From positions 54,284 through 118,283 of the forward strand of contig NZ_JADWYQ010000017.1 in the NCBI RefSeq assembly GCF_022414575.1: a stretch of DNA of 64,000 bases, written 5' to 3'. A model generated the notes under the pieces. The model searched no databases and was not told the origin of the DNA. It saw only the letters and a program-made list of their open reading frames with translations. The stretch is from Streptomyces sp. MUM 178J (GTDB lineage Bacteria > Actinomycetota > Actinomycetes > Streptomycetales > Streptomycetaceae). Of the stretch, positions 7,228 through 16,065 are shown in pieces. Each line of letters starts with the position of its first letter. The first letter of the stretch is position 1. Both the position numbers and the translations under genes were made by a program.

Positions 7228-8799
7228 TCAGTCGGCCGCGGTGACGAGCTCCTCGAGCGAGTCATGGCGGATCCGCTCCGACGGGATGCCGACGCCGCGC
7301 AGGGCGTCCACGCCACTGCGGATCATCCCGGGCGGGCCCGAGAGATAGGCGTCGTACTCGTACCAGGGGCCGAACTCGCGCACGGCGTCCGGGAACTGCG
7401 CGCGGTCGTCGACCACCGCTCGCACCGACAGCCAGGGATGCGACTGCTGGAGTCGGAGCATGGTGTCGATGTCGTACAGATCGACACCCGTGCGTGCCCC
7501 GTAGAAGACCTCGACAGGCCGCCGCTCGCCATGCTCGGCCACATCCTCGACCAGCGCCTTGATGGGGGCGATGCCCGTCCCGCCGCCCAGGCAGAGCAGT
7601 CCGCTGTCGGTGCTGTGGTCGACCGTCATGGAGCCTGCGGGCGGACCGAGGCGCAGCACATCGCCCGGGCGAGCGTGGTGGACCAGGGCATTGGAGACCC
7701 AGCCGGCCGGAACAGCCTTCACATGGAACGAGAGCAGGCCGTCCGCGCGGGGTGCCCCCGCGAAGGAGTAGTGCCGCCAGACCCTAGGCCACCAGGGTGT
7801 CTCCAGGCTGGTGTACTGCCCCGCCAGAAACGGATACGGCTGATGGGGCCGCACCGTGACGATCGCGATGTCGGAGGTTCTGAGCTCATGCGAGACCACC
7901 TCGGCCTCCCACCACGCGGGCGCGCGGAGTTCGTCCTCGGACGCCGCATCGATCATGATCTGGGAGATCGTCGTATAGGTGCGCACCCAGGCTGCCTCGG
8001 TCTCCTCGTCCCAGGTGGTCGTGGCATAGCGGGTCAGCGCGCCGATCAGCGCCTCGCCGACGGCCGGGTAGTGAGCGGGCTCGGTGCCGTACTTGCGGTG
8101 GCCACGGCCCAGGTTGCGCAGATAGTCGGTCAGCACGCCGGCGTTGTCCATATGCTCCGCGGCCGTCAGCAGGGCCTTGAGCAGACGGTCGCGCTGGGCG
8201 TCCATGGCGGCCGGGAAGAGAGCCCGCAGCTCGGGGTGGCGCACGAAGAGCAGCGCGTAGAAGTACGAGGTGACCTTGTCGGCGACCGGTGCGATCTCGG
8301 CCATCGTCCGTCGGACCAGCAGTGCGTCTGGCGAACCGCCGGACGAAGCGCCCGTGACCGGTGCGGAGGCCGCAGGGGCGGGTGCCGGGTTGGCAGACAT
8401 CGCCAGGGCGGGAGCGGATGCCCGGTCCGCAGCCACCGGCGCGACCGGTTCATGGTCGTGCGGCCGGCCTGCAGTCGCAGTCTCCGGCCGGGCCGGGGCA
8501 TGCTCGGCTGCGGGCGGCTCATGCCGCGGCGGAGGGGCCGGGCGTGACCCGCTGGAGCCCACCGGCCTTATCGTGGCGACGGTGCGCCGTGGCGGGGGTA
8601 TTCGCTCCCGCCCCGTCTCCTCCCCCTCGGACTGCTCGGCCTCCGCCGGACTCCTTTCAGGCGTCTCGGCGGAGTCGGTGGCAGGGCGGGGCGTCGGCTC
8701 CTTACGAGGGGTGAACCATCCGCCGTCCCCTCCCTGCCCGTCGGAAGAACTTCCCCCCGAGGTGCCGTTTCCGGCCGCCGTAGTGGTCGGAGCGTCCAT
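7228..8799 (-). CDS. Globin-ferredoxin reductase fusion (flavohemoglobin-like)
   Basis: 523 aa from the ATG at 8799, which follows GAGGCGAGG; an in-frame ATG at 8820 is the alternative. Residues 1-155 are a low-complexity Pro/Ala/Glu-rich tail. Residues 158-290 form a globin domain with proximal His234 in GRGHRKYG. An FAD-binding barrel follows (RHYS motif in WRHYSFAGAP), then an NAD(P)-binding domain (GLLCLGGGTGIAPIKAL, SGPPGMI). The layout matches flavohemoglobins, which detoxify NO to nitrate. The long disordered tail is an addition to the usual roughly 400-aa enzyme. Confidence 0.87.
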   Translation of the reverse strand: MDAPTTTAAGNGTSGGSSSDGQGGDGGWFTPRKEPTPRPATDSAETPERSPAEAEQSEGEETGRERIPPPRRTVATIRPVGSSGSRPAPPPRHEPPAAEHAPARPETATAGRPHDHEPVAPVAADRASAPALAMSANPAPAPAASAPVTGASSGGSPDALLVRRTMAEIAPVADKVTSYFYALLFVRHPELRALFPAAMDAQRDRLLKALLTAAEHMDNAGVLTDYLRNLGRGHRKYGTEPAHYPAVGEALIGALTRYATTTWDEETEAAWVRTYTTISQIMIDAASEDELRAPAWWEAEVVSHELRTSDIAIVTVRPHQPYPFLAGQYTSLETPWWPRVWRHYSFAGAPRADGLLSFHVKAVPAGWVSNALVHHARPGDVLRLGPPAGSMTVDHSTDSGLLCLGGGTGIAPIKALVEDVAEHGERRPVEVFYGARTGVDLYDIDTMLRLQQSHPWLSVRAVVDDRAQFPDAVREFGPWYEYDAYLSGPPGMIRSGVDALRGVGIPSERIRHDSLEELVTAAD

Positions 8800-9137
8800 C
8801 GTGTGCCTCGCCTCGAACATCTCTCGGTCGGTCCACGCGCTTCCGCCGATCCGGAAGTGCCTTGAATTCCCGCCCTGCCCAGGACTGCCCCCAGCCCACA
8901 CTAACGTTTGGTCGCTCACTGATTCGGGAGAACCGGCACCGGAATGTGACTTTGGCCGTAGCACGCCCGTCCACCCCTGCCCAGGGTTCTGCACAGAGCC
9001 AACGCCCGATCTTCACGGTGACGCTTCTCAGCCGGTGTTTCACGTGAAACCCGCTCCAGGGCGGCTCGCTTGTGGATCTTGGCCAGATCATGGAAAGCGC
9101 TGGACGAGCGATCACTGCATCCGACAGCCTGATCCCC
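8800..9137. other. Divergent intergenic region with a parS site
   Basis: 338 bp between the globin gene and the GNAT gene. Apart from the parS site at 9037-9050 I see no gene, hairpin or tRNA. It must hold divergent promoters for both neighbours, but no convincing -35/-10 pair stands out. Confidence 0.5.
9037..9050. promoter_or_regulatory. parS: parS centromere site (perfect)
   Basis: Exact 14-bp palindrome GTTTCACGTGAAAC, the ParB-binding site of Streptomyces. It is intergenic, upstream of the GNAT gene, and the farthest from dnaA of the nine in this window. Confidence 0.95.
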
Positions 9138-9992
9138 ATGCCGACATCCCTTGCCGCACTGCCCGTCAGACGTCTGACCTTGGGCGACCTCAACTTCTGC
9201 GCCGATCTGTCGGAGGATCGCGGCTGGCCGCGCGAGGAGCACAAATGGGGTCTGCTGCTCAGCGCCGGCACGGGCTATGGCATCGACGACCCTCAGGGCA
9301 AGGGGCTGATCGCCGGCTGTGTGGTCACGTCGTACGGCCCCGGCCTCAGTGCGATCGGCATGGTGCTCGTGGCCGAACGGCATGCACGCCAGGGCATCGG
9401 AAAGCGGCTCATGCAGTATGTGTTGAAGGAGCACGAAGGCACCCCGCTCACCCTGCACGCCACCCCGAACGGTCAGCCTCTGTATGAACAGTTGGGCTTT
9501 GCCACGAGAGGCCGTGCCGAGATGGTCCGCGGCATCTTCATGCCCTCCGGGGAAGCGCCCCGGGTGAGCACCCGGCCGGCCACGGCTGATGACCTCCAGG
9601 CCGTTCTGCGGCTGGATGCCGAGGTCTTCGGGCAGGACCGCACCCATATCATCGCCCGCCTTCCCGCCTTCGCCCATCAGCTCCGGGTCGCGGAGGAGTC
9701 CGGCGCACTGATCGGGTTCGCCGCGGCCTGGCCCAATATGGGCACCTATGTGGTCGGCCCGCTGATCGCCCGAGACACGGAGACGGCCAAGGGCTTGATC
9801 GCCTCGCTCGCGGTGGAGGCGGAGCGCCCGCTCCGTACGGACATCGATGTACGTCATGAGGAGCTGCTCACCTGGGTGAAGGCCCAGGGGCTGGAGTCGA
9901 TCGCCCACAATGCAGTGATGACCCGTGGCATCCCGGCCCTGCCCGGCGACTGGACACGTCGCTTCGCGCCTCTCACCGTCGCCGCTGGGTGA
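9138..9992 (+). CDS. Tandem GNAT-fold acetyltransferase
   Basis: 284 aa from the ATG at 9138; upstream in-frame starts at 9072 and 9090 are possible, and no start has a strong ribosome-binding site. The N-terminal GNAT domain (about 10-130) carries the acetyl-CoA loop AERHARQGIGKRLM and the PNGQPLYEQLGF motif. A second, degenerate GNAT-like domain (about 150-275) lacks a clear Q/RxxGxG loop. The substrate is unknown. A second, unrelated GNAT gene follows 38 bp downstream in the same direction. Confidence 0.82.
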   Translation: MPTSLAALPVRRLTLGDLNFCADLSEDRGWPREEHKWGLLLSAGTGYGIDDPQGKGLIAGCVVTSYGPGLSAIGMVLVAERHARQGIGKRLMQYVLKEHEGTPLTLHATPNGQPLYEQLGFATRGRAEMVRGIFMPSGEAPRVSTRPATADDLQAVLRLDAEVFGQDRTHIIARLPAFAHQLRVAEESGALIGFAAAWPNMGTYVVGPLIARDTETAKGLIASLAVEAERPLRTDIDVRHEELLTWVKAQGLESIAHNAVMTRGIPALPGDWTRRFAPLTVAAG

Positions 9993-10030
9993 ACCCGCGA
10001 CGACCAGGGCCGTCGCCTAGGCTGCGAGCT

Positions 10031-10483
10031 ATGAGTGATCTGGAGATACGCCCCGCGTCAGCGGACGATGTCCCCACCATCGTCGCCATGCTCGCCGACG
10101 ACCCGCTTGGCGCCCAGCGGGAGTCGCCCGACGACCTCACGCCCTATCTGACGGCGTTTGAGCGCCTGGCCCAGGACCCGCTTCAGCACCAGATCGTCGC
10201 GGTGCGGGACAACCGGGTCATCGGCACCCTCCAGCTCACCATCATTCCGGGCCTGTCCCGCAAGGGCGCGACGCGTGCTCTCATCGAGGGGGTGCGCGTC
10301 CATTCCGAGGAGCGCGGCAGCGGGCTCGGCGCCCAGCTCATCGCATGGGCCATCGCCGAATCCCGCCGCCAGGACTGTCAGTTGGTCCAGCTCACTTCGG
10401 ATGCCACGCGCACCGATGCCCGGCGCTTCTATGAGCGTCTGGGCTTCGAACCTTCCCATGTCGGCTTCAAGATGAAGCTCTGA
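10031..10483 (+). CDS. GNAT family N-acetyltransferase
   Basis: 150 aa from the ATG at 10031 (MSDLEIRPASADDVPTIVAM). The single GNAT domain has the beta-bulge segment LQLTIIPGLSRKGATRALIEGVRVHSEERGSGLG. The acetyl-CoA pyrophosphate loop is EERGSGLGAQL, and the closing motif is DARRFYERLGFEPSHVGFKM. It fits small chromosomal GNATs that acetylate amines or drugs, but the acceptor cannot be predicted. It is probably co-transcribed with the preceding GNAT gene. A parS site lies 28 bp after its stop. Confidence 0.88.
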   Translation: MSDLEIRPASADDVPTIVAMLADDPLGAQRESPDDLTPYLTAFERLAQDPLQHQIVAVRDNRVIGTLQLTIIPGLSRKGATRALIEGVRVHSEERGSGLGAQLIAWAIAESRRQDCQLVQLTSDATRTDARRFYERLGFEPSHVGFKMKL

Positions 10484-10511
10484 TTGGCGGTCAACCAGCC
10501 GCGGGTCCCAC

Positions 10512-10525
10512 GTTTCACGTGAAAC
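10512..10525. promoter_or_regulatory. parS: parS centromere site (perfect)
   Basis: GTTTCACGTGAAAC in the 53-bp gap between the convergent GNAT and serine hydrolase genes, so it can hold ParB without disturbing promoters. Confidence 0.95.
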
Positions 10526-10536
10526 GCCCGCATCGG

Positions 10537-11916
10537 TCAGAGCTCACGTCCACGCCAGCCGTCCTTGTGTACGCCTCCGGGCACCGCTGCGTGCGGCTCA
10601 TACGGCTCCCGGGTGAAGACGAACGAACCGAGGTCAAGGTGGCTGACCGATCCATCGGTGCGCTGGACGGTTCGCAACGTCTCCCCCGCGAAGTACCCGT
10701 CGAGCCCGATCCAGGTTCCGTCGGGCTGCGCATGGAACCGTGATCCCCGGCCCCGGCCTGCCAACGGCTCCAGTTCGACCCCGCGGTCGGCCGCGAGCCG
10801 CAGCGCATAGGCGTATGTCCCCCAGTACCAGGTGCCGGTGAGGTCCAGCAGCTCCTGCTCGACGTTGTGCAGCGGCATCCACGGCTGGGGGATGCTGGGC
10901 TCGGCCTCGGCCACGGTACGGATGAGGTCGCCCGCCACCATGCCGGGCAGTGGCCCCGAGGTGGCGTTGGCGAGCACCGCCGCCCCCACTCCGTCCTCGA
11001 CGCTCAGCCAGAGTCCGGCGACAAAGCCGGGCAACGAGCCACCGTGTCCCACGAGTGTGCGGCCATCCATCCGCAGGAGCTGCATGCCCAGGCCGTAGCC
11101 GCTGTCCCACCCGTCCGGCTCGCACGGCGCGGCCGGAGTCCGCATCTCGCACATGGACGCCGCACTCAGCACCCGCTCATCCCCATCGGCGAGAAAGGCC
11201 GCGAACCGGCACAGATCTGCCACTGTCGACCACAGCTGCCCAGCGGGAGCCATCAGCCCGAGATCCTCGGACGGCTCGGGCAGCAGCGCATCCGCCCAGG
11301 GATGCACTGCCCATCCCTCGGCATGGGGCGCCTGTGGCTGCACAGTCGTACGTGTCATCCCCAGTGGTTCCAGGATCTCTCTGTTCAGCGCCTCCTCCCA
11401 GGATGCTCCGCGCACCGCCTCGACCAGCGAACCCAGCAACGTATAACCGGGGTTGGAGTAGTGATGCCGTCGCCCGACGGGATGCTTGAGCGGCTGAGGG
11501 CCCAGTACATCGGCAAGCTCCGGGCGCAACGTCCCCGGCGTACGCTCCCACCACGGCGACGGCGTCTCGGCTCCCAGGCCGGCGGTGTGCGCGAGAAGCT
11601 GAGCGACGGTCGCCTCCCCCACGCCGGTTCCCGGCAGATGCTTCTCCAACGGATCGCTCAGATCGAGTAGTCCTTCATTCCGCAGCCGCATCACCAGGAC
11701 GGCGGTGAACGTCTTGGTGATCGACCCGATCCGATACTGCGCCCCAATGCCCTCAGCCGCCCCTCCGCGGCCCCGCGCGCCCGTCCACACCAGACGCCCG
11801 TCCCGCACCACACCCGCGACCAGCGACGGCGTTCGCCCCTCGACCTGCGCCACGGCGACCCGATGCAGCAGCGCCCGCCGGGTGGCCGGCAGCAACTCTT
11901 CGTTCAGTGAAGTCAT
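10537..11916 (-). CDS. Serine hydrolase, class C beta-lactamase / esterase fold
   Basis: 459 aa. The penicillin-recognising fold shows Ser65-Ile-Thr-Lys68 (SITK) as nucleophile and base, Tyr153-Ser-Asn (YSN) as the second motif, and HGG (in VGHGGSLPG, near residue 293) as the third. The C-terminal 100 residues form an added beta-rich domain of the kind seen in D-aminopeptidase and esterase relatives. There is no signal peptide, so a cytoplasmic esterase or peptidase is more likely than a secreted resistance enzyme. It is transcribed alone; no regulator of AmpR type lies beside it. Confidence 0.87.
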   Translation of the reverse strand: MTSLNEELLPATRRALLHRVAVAQVEGRTPSLVAGVVRDGRLVWTGARGRGGAAEGIGAQYRIGSITKTFTAVLVMRLRNEGLLDLSDPLEKHLPGTGVGEATVAQLLAHTAGLGAETPSPWWERTPGTLRPELADVLGPQPLKHPVGRRHHYSNPGYTLLGSLVEAVRGASWEEALNREILEPLGMTRTTVQPQAPHAEGWAVHPWADALLPEPSEDLGLMAPAGQLWSTVADLCRFAAFLADGDERVLSAASMCEMRTPAAPCEPDGWDSGYGLGMQLLRMDGRTLVGHGGSLPGFVAGLWLSVEDGVGAAVLANATSGPLPGMVAGDLIRTVAEAEPSIPQPWMPLHNVEQELLDLTGTWYWGTYAYALRLAADRGVELEPLAGRGRGSRFHAQPDGTWIGLDGYFAGETLRTVQRTDGSVSHLDLGSFVFTREPYEPHAAVPGGVHKDGWRGREL

Positions 11917-12010
11917 GGAGCAGGTCTACCGGCACCGTGATCACGGCGTCGAACTCGTGGATTCGAGGGGAAGGGATGACAGGAGGAAGAAGGGCATCCG
12001 TCCACACCTC

Positions 12011-12628
12011 TCACAGGCTCGCGAGGAGGCCGTCGAGCGGGGGCGGTGTCCGGTCCGGTGCGAGGGCGTTGACAAGGAGACGGCCGTAGCGGATCTTGCG
12101 GCCCTTCTTCGTGCCGAGGAAGCGCCGCACCTGCTGATGCCGGGGCCGACCGTGCTGTGCGGGCTGACGTTGGAAGGACTGCCAGGCACGGAAGTCACCC
12201 CCGGCGCGGAGGATCTCCTCGACTTCTGCCGTACCGAGCGCGCGGATGAGTTCGTCCTCCAGATCCGCGGTGCATACGTAGATGTCCTGGACCGGAGACT
12301 GTGAGCGCGTCAGCCCGCGCTCGTAGAAGCCCTTCTCTCCCTCATCACACAGCCCTGTCAGGCGCAGACCGAGGCCGGGCGGCCCGAGGAGCCCGGCATA
12401 GCGGCCGACGCTCATCGCCCCGCCCATCGACACGACACACACTCCCTCGGCAGCCAGGTTCCGGCCGCGCCGGGCGGCCAGCGCCTCGACGGCCGCGAGA
12501 TCGCTCAGCCCCTCCAGGAGCACCGCGGTCCGTACTCCCAGGCGTCCCGCCAGATCGCGTGCCGGCCCGTCGGGTCCCCCCGTCGCCCAGCTGGTGACCG
12601 CATCCTGGAACGCCCTCATGTCCGCCAT
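12011..12628 (-). CDS. Stand-alone OLD-type TOPRIM domain protein
   Basis: 205 aa from the ATG at 12628; a GTG at 12643 is also possible and neither has a clear ribosome-binding site. The core AVLLEGLSDLAAVEALAARRG with the later GLCDEGEKGFYERGL resembles the C-terminal TOPRIM domain of OLD-family nucleases. That comprises the Glu of LLEG, SD, and the acidic pair D-E-x-E. No ABC ATPase domain precedes it. The C-terminus is basic (RRFLGTKKGRKIRYGR). A metal-dependent nuclease or nucleotidyl-transfer role is plausible but unproven. It sits 61 bp downstream of dnaB on the same strand. Confidence 0.72.
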   Translation of the reverse strand: MADMRAFQDAVTSWATGGPDGPARDLAGRLGVRTAVLLEGLSDLAAVEALAARRGRNLAAEGVCVVSMGGAMSVGRYAGLLGPPGLGLRLTGLCDEGEKGFYERGLTRSQSPVQDIYVCTADLEDELIRALGTAEVEEILRAGGDFRAWQSFQRQPAQHGRPRHQQVRRFLGTKKGRKIRYGRLLVNALAPDRTPPPLDGLLASL

Positions 12629-12689
12629 GGGGTGAGTCTGCACGTTTCTGGGCGGCTGCAGCGACGCGTTTCCCGAATCGGGTGCGGGC

Positions 12690-14171
12690 TCAGGTCTGCG
12701 CCATGTCCACGAAGCGGGAGTAGTGGCCCTGGAAGGCGACCGTGATGGTCGCCGTGGGGCCGTTACGGTGCTTGGCGACGATCAGATCGGCTTCTCCCGC
12801 ACGCGGGGACTCCTTCTCGTAGGCGTCCTCACGGTGGAGAAGAATCACCATGTCCGCGTCCTGCTCGATCGAGCCGGACTCTCGCAGGTCCGAGACCATC
12901 GGTTTCTTGTCCGTGCGCTGTTCCGGGCCACGGTTCAGCTGGGAGAGGGCGATCACGGGGATCTCCAGCTCCTTGGCGAGAAGCTTGAGATTCCGGGACA
13001 TGTCCGAGACCTCTTGCTGGCGGCTCTCCGCGCGCCGGGAGCCACCTGACTGCATCAGCTGGAGGTAGTCGATGACGACCAGCTTCAGATCATTGCGCTG
13101 TTTGAGCCGACGGCACTTGGCGCGGATCTCCATCATCGACAGATTCGGCGAGTCGTCGATATAGAGCGGGGCCTGCGACACATCCGGCATCCGGCGTGCG
13201 AGCCGGGTCCAGTCCTCATCGGTCATCGTGCCCGAACGCATATGGTGCAGGGCCACCCTCGCCTCGGCGGAGAGCAGGCGCATCGCGATCTCGTTGCGGC
13301 CCATCTCAAGTGAGAAGATGACGCTCGGCAGATTGTTCTTGATGGAACAAGCGCGGGCGAAGTCCAGCGCCAGCGTGGACTTGCCCATGGCCGGACGCGC
13401 CGCGATGACGATCATCTGGCCCGGGTGCAGACCGTTCGTCAGAGAGTCGAAATCCGTGAAGCCCGTGGGCACACCGGTCATCTCACCGCTGCGGGAGCCG
13501 ATCGCCTCGATCTCGTCGAGGGCGCCCTCCATGATCTCGCCGAGCGGAAGATAGTCCTCGCTGGTGCGCTGCTCGGTGACCGCGTAGATCTCCGCCTGAG
13601 CGGAGTTCACGATCTCGTCTACGTCGCCGTCGGCCGCATAGCCCATTTGCGTAATCTTGGTGCCGGCCTCCACCAGCCTGCGCAGGACCGCTCGCTCATG
13701 CACGATCTCCGCGTAGTACGAGGCATTGGCCGCGGTGGGCACCGTCTGGACCAGACCGTGCAGATAGGGGGCGCCGCCGACCTTGGCGATCTCGCCCCGC
13801 TTGACGAGTTCGGCGGCTACGGTGATCGGGTCCGCCGGCTCGCCCCGTGCGTAGAGGTCGAGAATCGCCTGATAGACCGTCTCATGGGCCGGCCGGTAGA
13901 AGTCCTGGCCCTTGATGATCTCCACGACGTCGGCGATGGCGTCTTTGGACAGCAGCATGCCGCCCAGCACAGACTGCTCCGCGTCGAGATCCTGGGGCGG
14001 CACTCGCTCGAAGGCTGCCGAGCCGCCGTCCCAGCCGTGGTCGACACCGCGCTCGTGCTGGTCCTCACGCCCGGTGCGGCCGTCGCCACGGCGCTGGCGG
14101 GAGACGGGCAGACGGTCCCCTGGGCTGCTGCTGTCGGCCCACGGGTCGTCCAAAGGCTCGGAAATGCTCAC
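12690..14171 (-). CDS. dnaB: Replicative DNA helicase DnaB
   Basis: 493 aa from a GTG at 14171 with GGGAGGAGG upstream. A disordered 50-residue N-terminal extension precedes the DnaB N-terminal domain (about 56-160), a linker, and the RecA-like ATPase. Walker A is ARPAMGKST (258-266), Walker B KLVVIDYLQLM (363-373), and the arginine-finger region DLRESGSIEQDAD lies at 428-440. No intein interrupts it. The protein forms the hexameric 5'-3' helicase at the fork. A DnaA box lies about 150 bp upstream. The loader is probably the DciA-type protein at 54292. Confidence 0.97.
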   Translation of the reverse strand: MSISEPLDDPWADSSSPGDRLPVSRQRRGDGRTGREDQHERGVDHGWDGGSAAFERVPPQDLDAEQSVLGGMLLSKDAIADVVEIIKGQDFYRPAHETVYQAILDLYARGEPADPITVAAELVKRGEIAKVGGAPYLHGLVQTVPTAANASYYAEIVHERAVLRRLVEAGTKITQMGYAADGDVDEIVNSAQAEIYAVTEQRTSEDYLPLGEIMEGALDEIEAIGSRSGEMTGVPTGFTDFDSLTNGLHPGQMIVIAARPAMGKSTLALDFARACSIKNNLPSVIFSLEMGRNEIAMRLLSAEARVALHHMRSGTMTDEDWTRLARRMPDVSQAPLYIDDSPNLSMMEIRAKCRRLKQRNDLKLVVIDYLQLMQSGGSRRAESRQQEVSDMSRNLKLLAKELEIPVIALSQLNRGPEQRTDKKPMVSDLRESGSIEQDADMVILLHREDAYEKESPRAGEADLIVAKHRNGPTATITVAFQGHYSRFVDMAQT

Positions 14172-14605
14172 CGGACCACCTCCTCCCGCCCGCTCCGCGG
14201 ACCTCGCCGTGCCCCTCTTTCTACGGCACGACACTGACAAAACACGCTGCCAGACTCCGCTTCCGGCGCGTCAGGCGACGGTCCACGGTAGGCCCGCGGG
14301 CACCGTCAGCCAATCTGGTTATCCACAGGCAGCAGGGGCAGGGTGTGGATGACGGACCAGATGCTGTGGAGAACGTCCGCGAACCTGTGCACGGAGCGGG
14401 GGACAGGCCTGTGGACAAAGTCTCAGCGTCGCTTCCCAACCCTTCCTGACCTGCACTTTCTCCATCCACCGGCTGTGGGGGAGAAAAACTTTCCCGACTG
14501 GACCAAGATCAGAACAAACGGCGCACAGCAGTTACCGCCCCCACCCTCTCGGTAAGGACTGATCTTTATTTGCATCTATTACCTGTGGAAGACTAGATTG
14601 CCGCC
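14172..14605. other. dnaB-MATE divergent intergenic region
   Basis: 434 bp without a gene. It holds one perfect DnaA box (14319-14327), several TGTGGA half-boxes (about 14345-14415) and a stretch less GC-rich than its surroundings at about 14505-14600. A possible MATE promoter is TTGCAT (14570-14575), 18 bp, TAGATT (14594-14599), which would leave a very short leader. Nothing else is recognisable. Confidence 0.5.
14319..14327 (+). promoter_or_regulatory. DnaA box upstream of dnaB
   Basis: TTATCCACA, a perfect match to the DnaA-box consensus, lies 148 bp upstream of the dnaB start in the divergent dnaB/MATE gap. It could couple dnaB transcription to DnaA; this is inferred from position only. 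Confidence 0.6.
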
Positions 14606-15943
14606 ATGACGCAGGCCCCCGAGTTGCCCAAGGAACGCCGACACAGACACGACCGAGAGATCATCGGGCTCGCCCTGCCCGCCTTCGGCGCTCTGGTCGC
14701 CGAACCGCTCTTTGTGATGGCCGACAGCGCCATCATCGGCCATCTCGGCACCACGCAACTCGCAGGCCTGGGTGTGGCGGCAGCCCTGTTGATGACCGCC
14801 GTCAACGTCTTCGTCTTTCTCGCCTATGCGACCACCGCCGCCGTCGCCCGCCGTGTCGGCGCCGGCGATCTGACCTCCGCAATTCGACAGGGCATGGACG
14901 GCGTCTGGCTCGCCCTCCTGCTCGGCGTGGCGGTCGTCGCCATCGCGCTCCCCGCCGCCCCCTGGCTGGTGCATGCCTTCGGAGCCTCCGAAACCGCGGC
15001 CCCCTATGCGATCACCTATCTGCGCATCTCCAGCCTCGGCATACCGGCCATGCTGACAGTCCTGGCGGCCACCGGCGTGCTGCGCGGTCTGCAGAACACA
15101 CGGACTCCCCTCTACATCGCCATCGGCGGTTTCACATCGAACGCGGCTCTGAACGCGCTGCTCGTCTATGGGGTGGGCCTCGGCATCGCCGGCTCTGCCT
15201 GGGGGACCGTCATCGCCCAGTGCGCCATGGCCATCGCCTACCTGATCGTTGTGGTCCGCGGGGCACAGCGGCACGGTGCCTCACTCCGGCCGGATGCCGC
15301 AGGCATCCGCGCAAGCGCCCAGGCAGGCGTCCCGCTGCTGATCCGTACGCTGTCCATCCGCGCCGTACTGTTGATCGCCACCGCGGTCGCGGCACGGCTC
15401 GGGGATGTGGACATCGCCGCCCATCAGATCGTGCTGGCTCTGTGGAGCCTGCTGGCCTTCGCACTCGACGCCATCGCCATCGCAGGGCAGGCGATCATCG
15501 GGCGGCATCTGGGGGCGGGGGACGCCGTGGGCGCACGGCAGGCCTGTCGCCGGATGGTCGAATGGGGTGTGGCCTCAGGGGTGCTGCTGGGGCTGCTGGT
15601 CTCGGTCTCCCGACCGCTCTTCATTCCGCTGTTCACCAGCGACCCTGCCGTCTACGACACCCTGCTGCCGGTGCTCCTCGTCGTCGCCGTAAGCCAACCG
15701 ATCGCGGGTGTGGTCTTCGTTCTCGACGGCGTGCTGATGGGCGCCGGGGACGGCCCCTATCTGGCCGGAGCCATGCTGGTGACCCTCGCCGTGTTCGCGC
15801 CGGTCGCCCTGCTGGTGCCCACGTTCGGAGGCGGACTGCGCGCACTGTGGTGGGCCATGGCACTGATGATGACGGTGCGCATGCTGACTCTGTGGTGGCG
15901 TACCCGCTCCGGGCGCTGGATTGTCACCGGTGCGACGCGGTAG
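14606..15943 (+). CDS. MATE family multidrug/cation exporter (DinF-like)
   Basis: 445 aa, about twelve membrane helices in two related halves, the MATE layout. The opening EIIGLALPAFGALVAEPLFVMADSAIIGHLG is characteristic of the DinF/NorM branch, and the second half repeats the pattern at RTLSIRAVLLIATAVAARLGDVDIAAHQI. It should export cationic compounds using an H+ or Na+ gradient; the substrate is unknown. It is transcribed divergently from dnaB and ends about 30 bp before a parS site, convergent with the ribosomal operon. Confidence 0.9.
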   Translation: MTQAPELPKERRHRHDREIIGLALPAFGALVAEPLFVMADSAIIGHLGTTQLAGLGVAAALLMTAVNVFVFLAYATTAAVARRVGAGDLTSAIRQGMDGVWLALLLGVAVVAIALPAAPWLVHAFGASETAAPYAITYLRISSLGIPAMLTVLAATGVLRGLQNTRTPLYIAIGGFTSNAALNALLVYGVGLGIAGSAWGTVIAQCAMAIAYLIVVVRGAQRHGASLRPDAAGIRASAQAGVPLLIRTLSIRAVLLIATAVAARLGDVDIAAHQIVLALWSLLAFALDAIAIAGQAIIGRHLGAGDAVGARQACRRMVEWGVASGVLLGLLVSVSRPLFIPLFTSDPAVYDTLLPVLLVVAVSQPIAGVVFVLDGVLMGAGDGPYLAGAMLVTLAVFAPVALLVPTFGGGLRALWWAMALMMTVRMLTLWWRTRSGRWIVTGATR

Positions 15944-15975
15944 CGCTCCCGGCATACGGCAGTCGCCGCTGCCGC

Positions 15976-15989
15976 GTTTCACGTGAAAC
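15976..15989. promoter_or_regulatory. parS: parS centromere site (perfect)
   Basis: GTTTCACGTGAAAC between the convergent MATE and rplI genes, 24 bp from the rplI terminator. Confidence 0.95.
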
Positions 15990-16012
15990 AGCGCAAAGAG
16001 GCAACGCAAAGA

Positions 16013-16036
16013 GGCCGCACTCCGAAGAGTGCGGCC
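16013..16036 (-). terminator. Terminator of the rpsF-ssb-rpsR-rplI operon
   Basis: A perfect 10-bp stem GGCCGCACTC / GAGTGCGGCC with a tetraloop lies 30 bp after the rplI stop. On the minus strand the stem is followed by TCTTTGC, a weak U-rich tail. It may also stop MATE transcripts from the other side. Confidence 0.82.
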
Positions 16037-16065
16037 CCTTCCGACTGCAAGAGTCAGGCGCTTGC

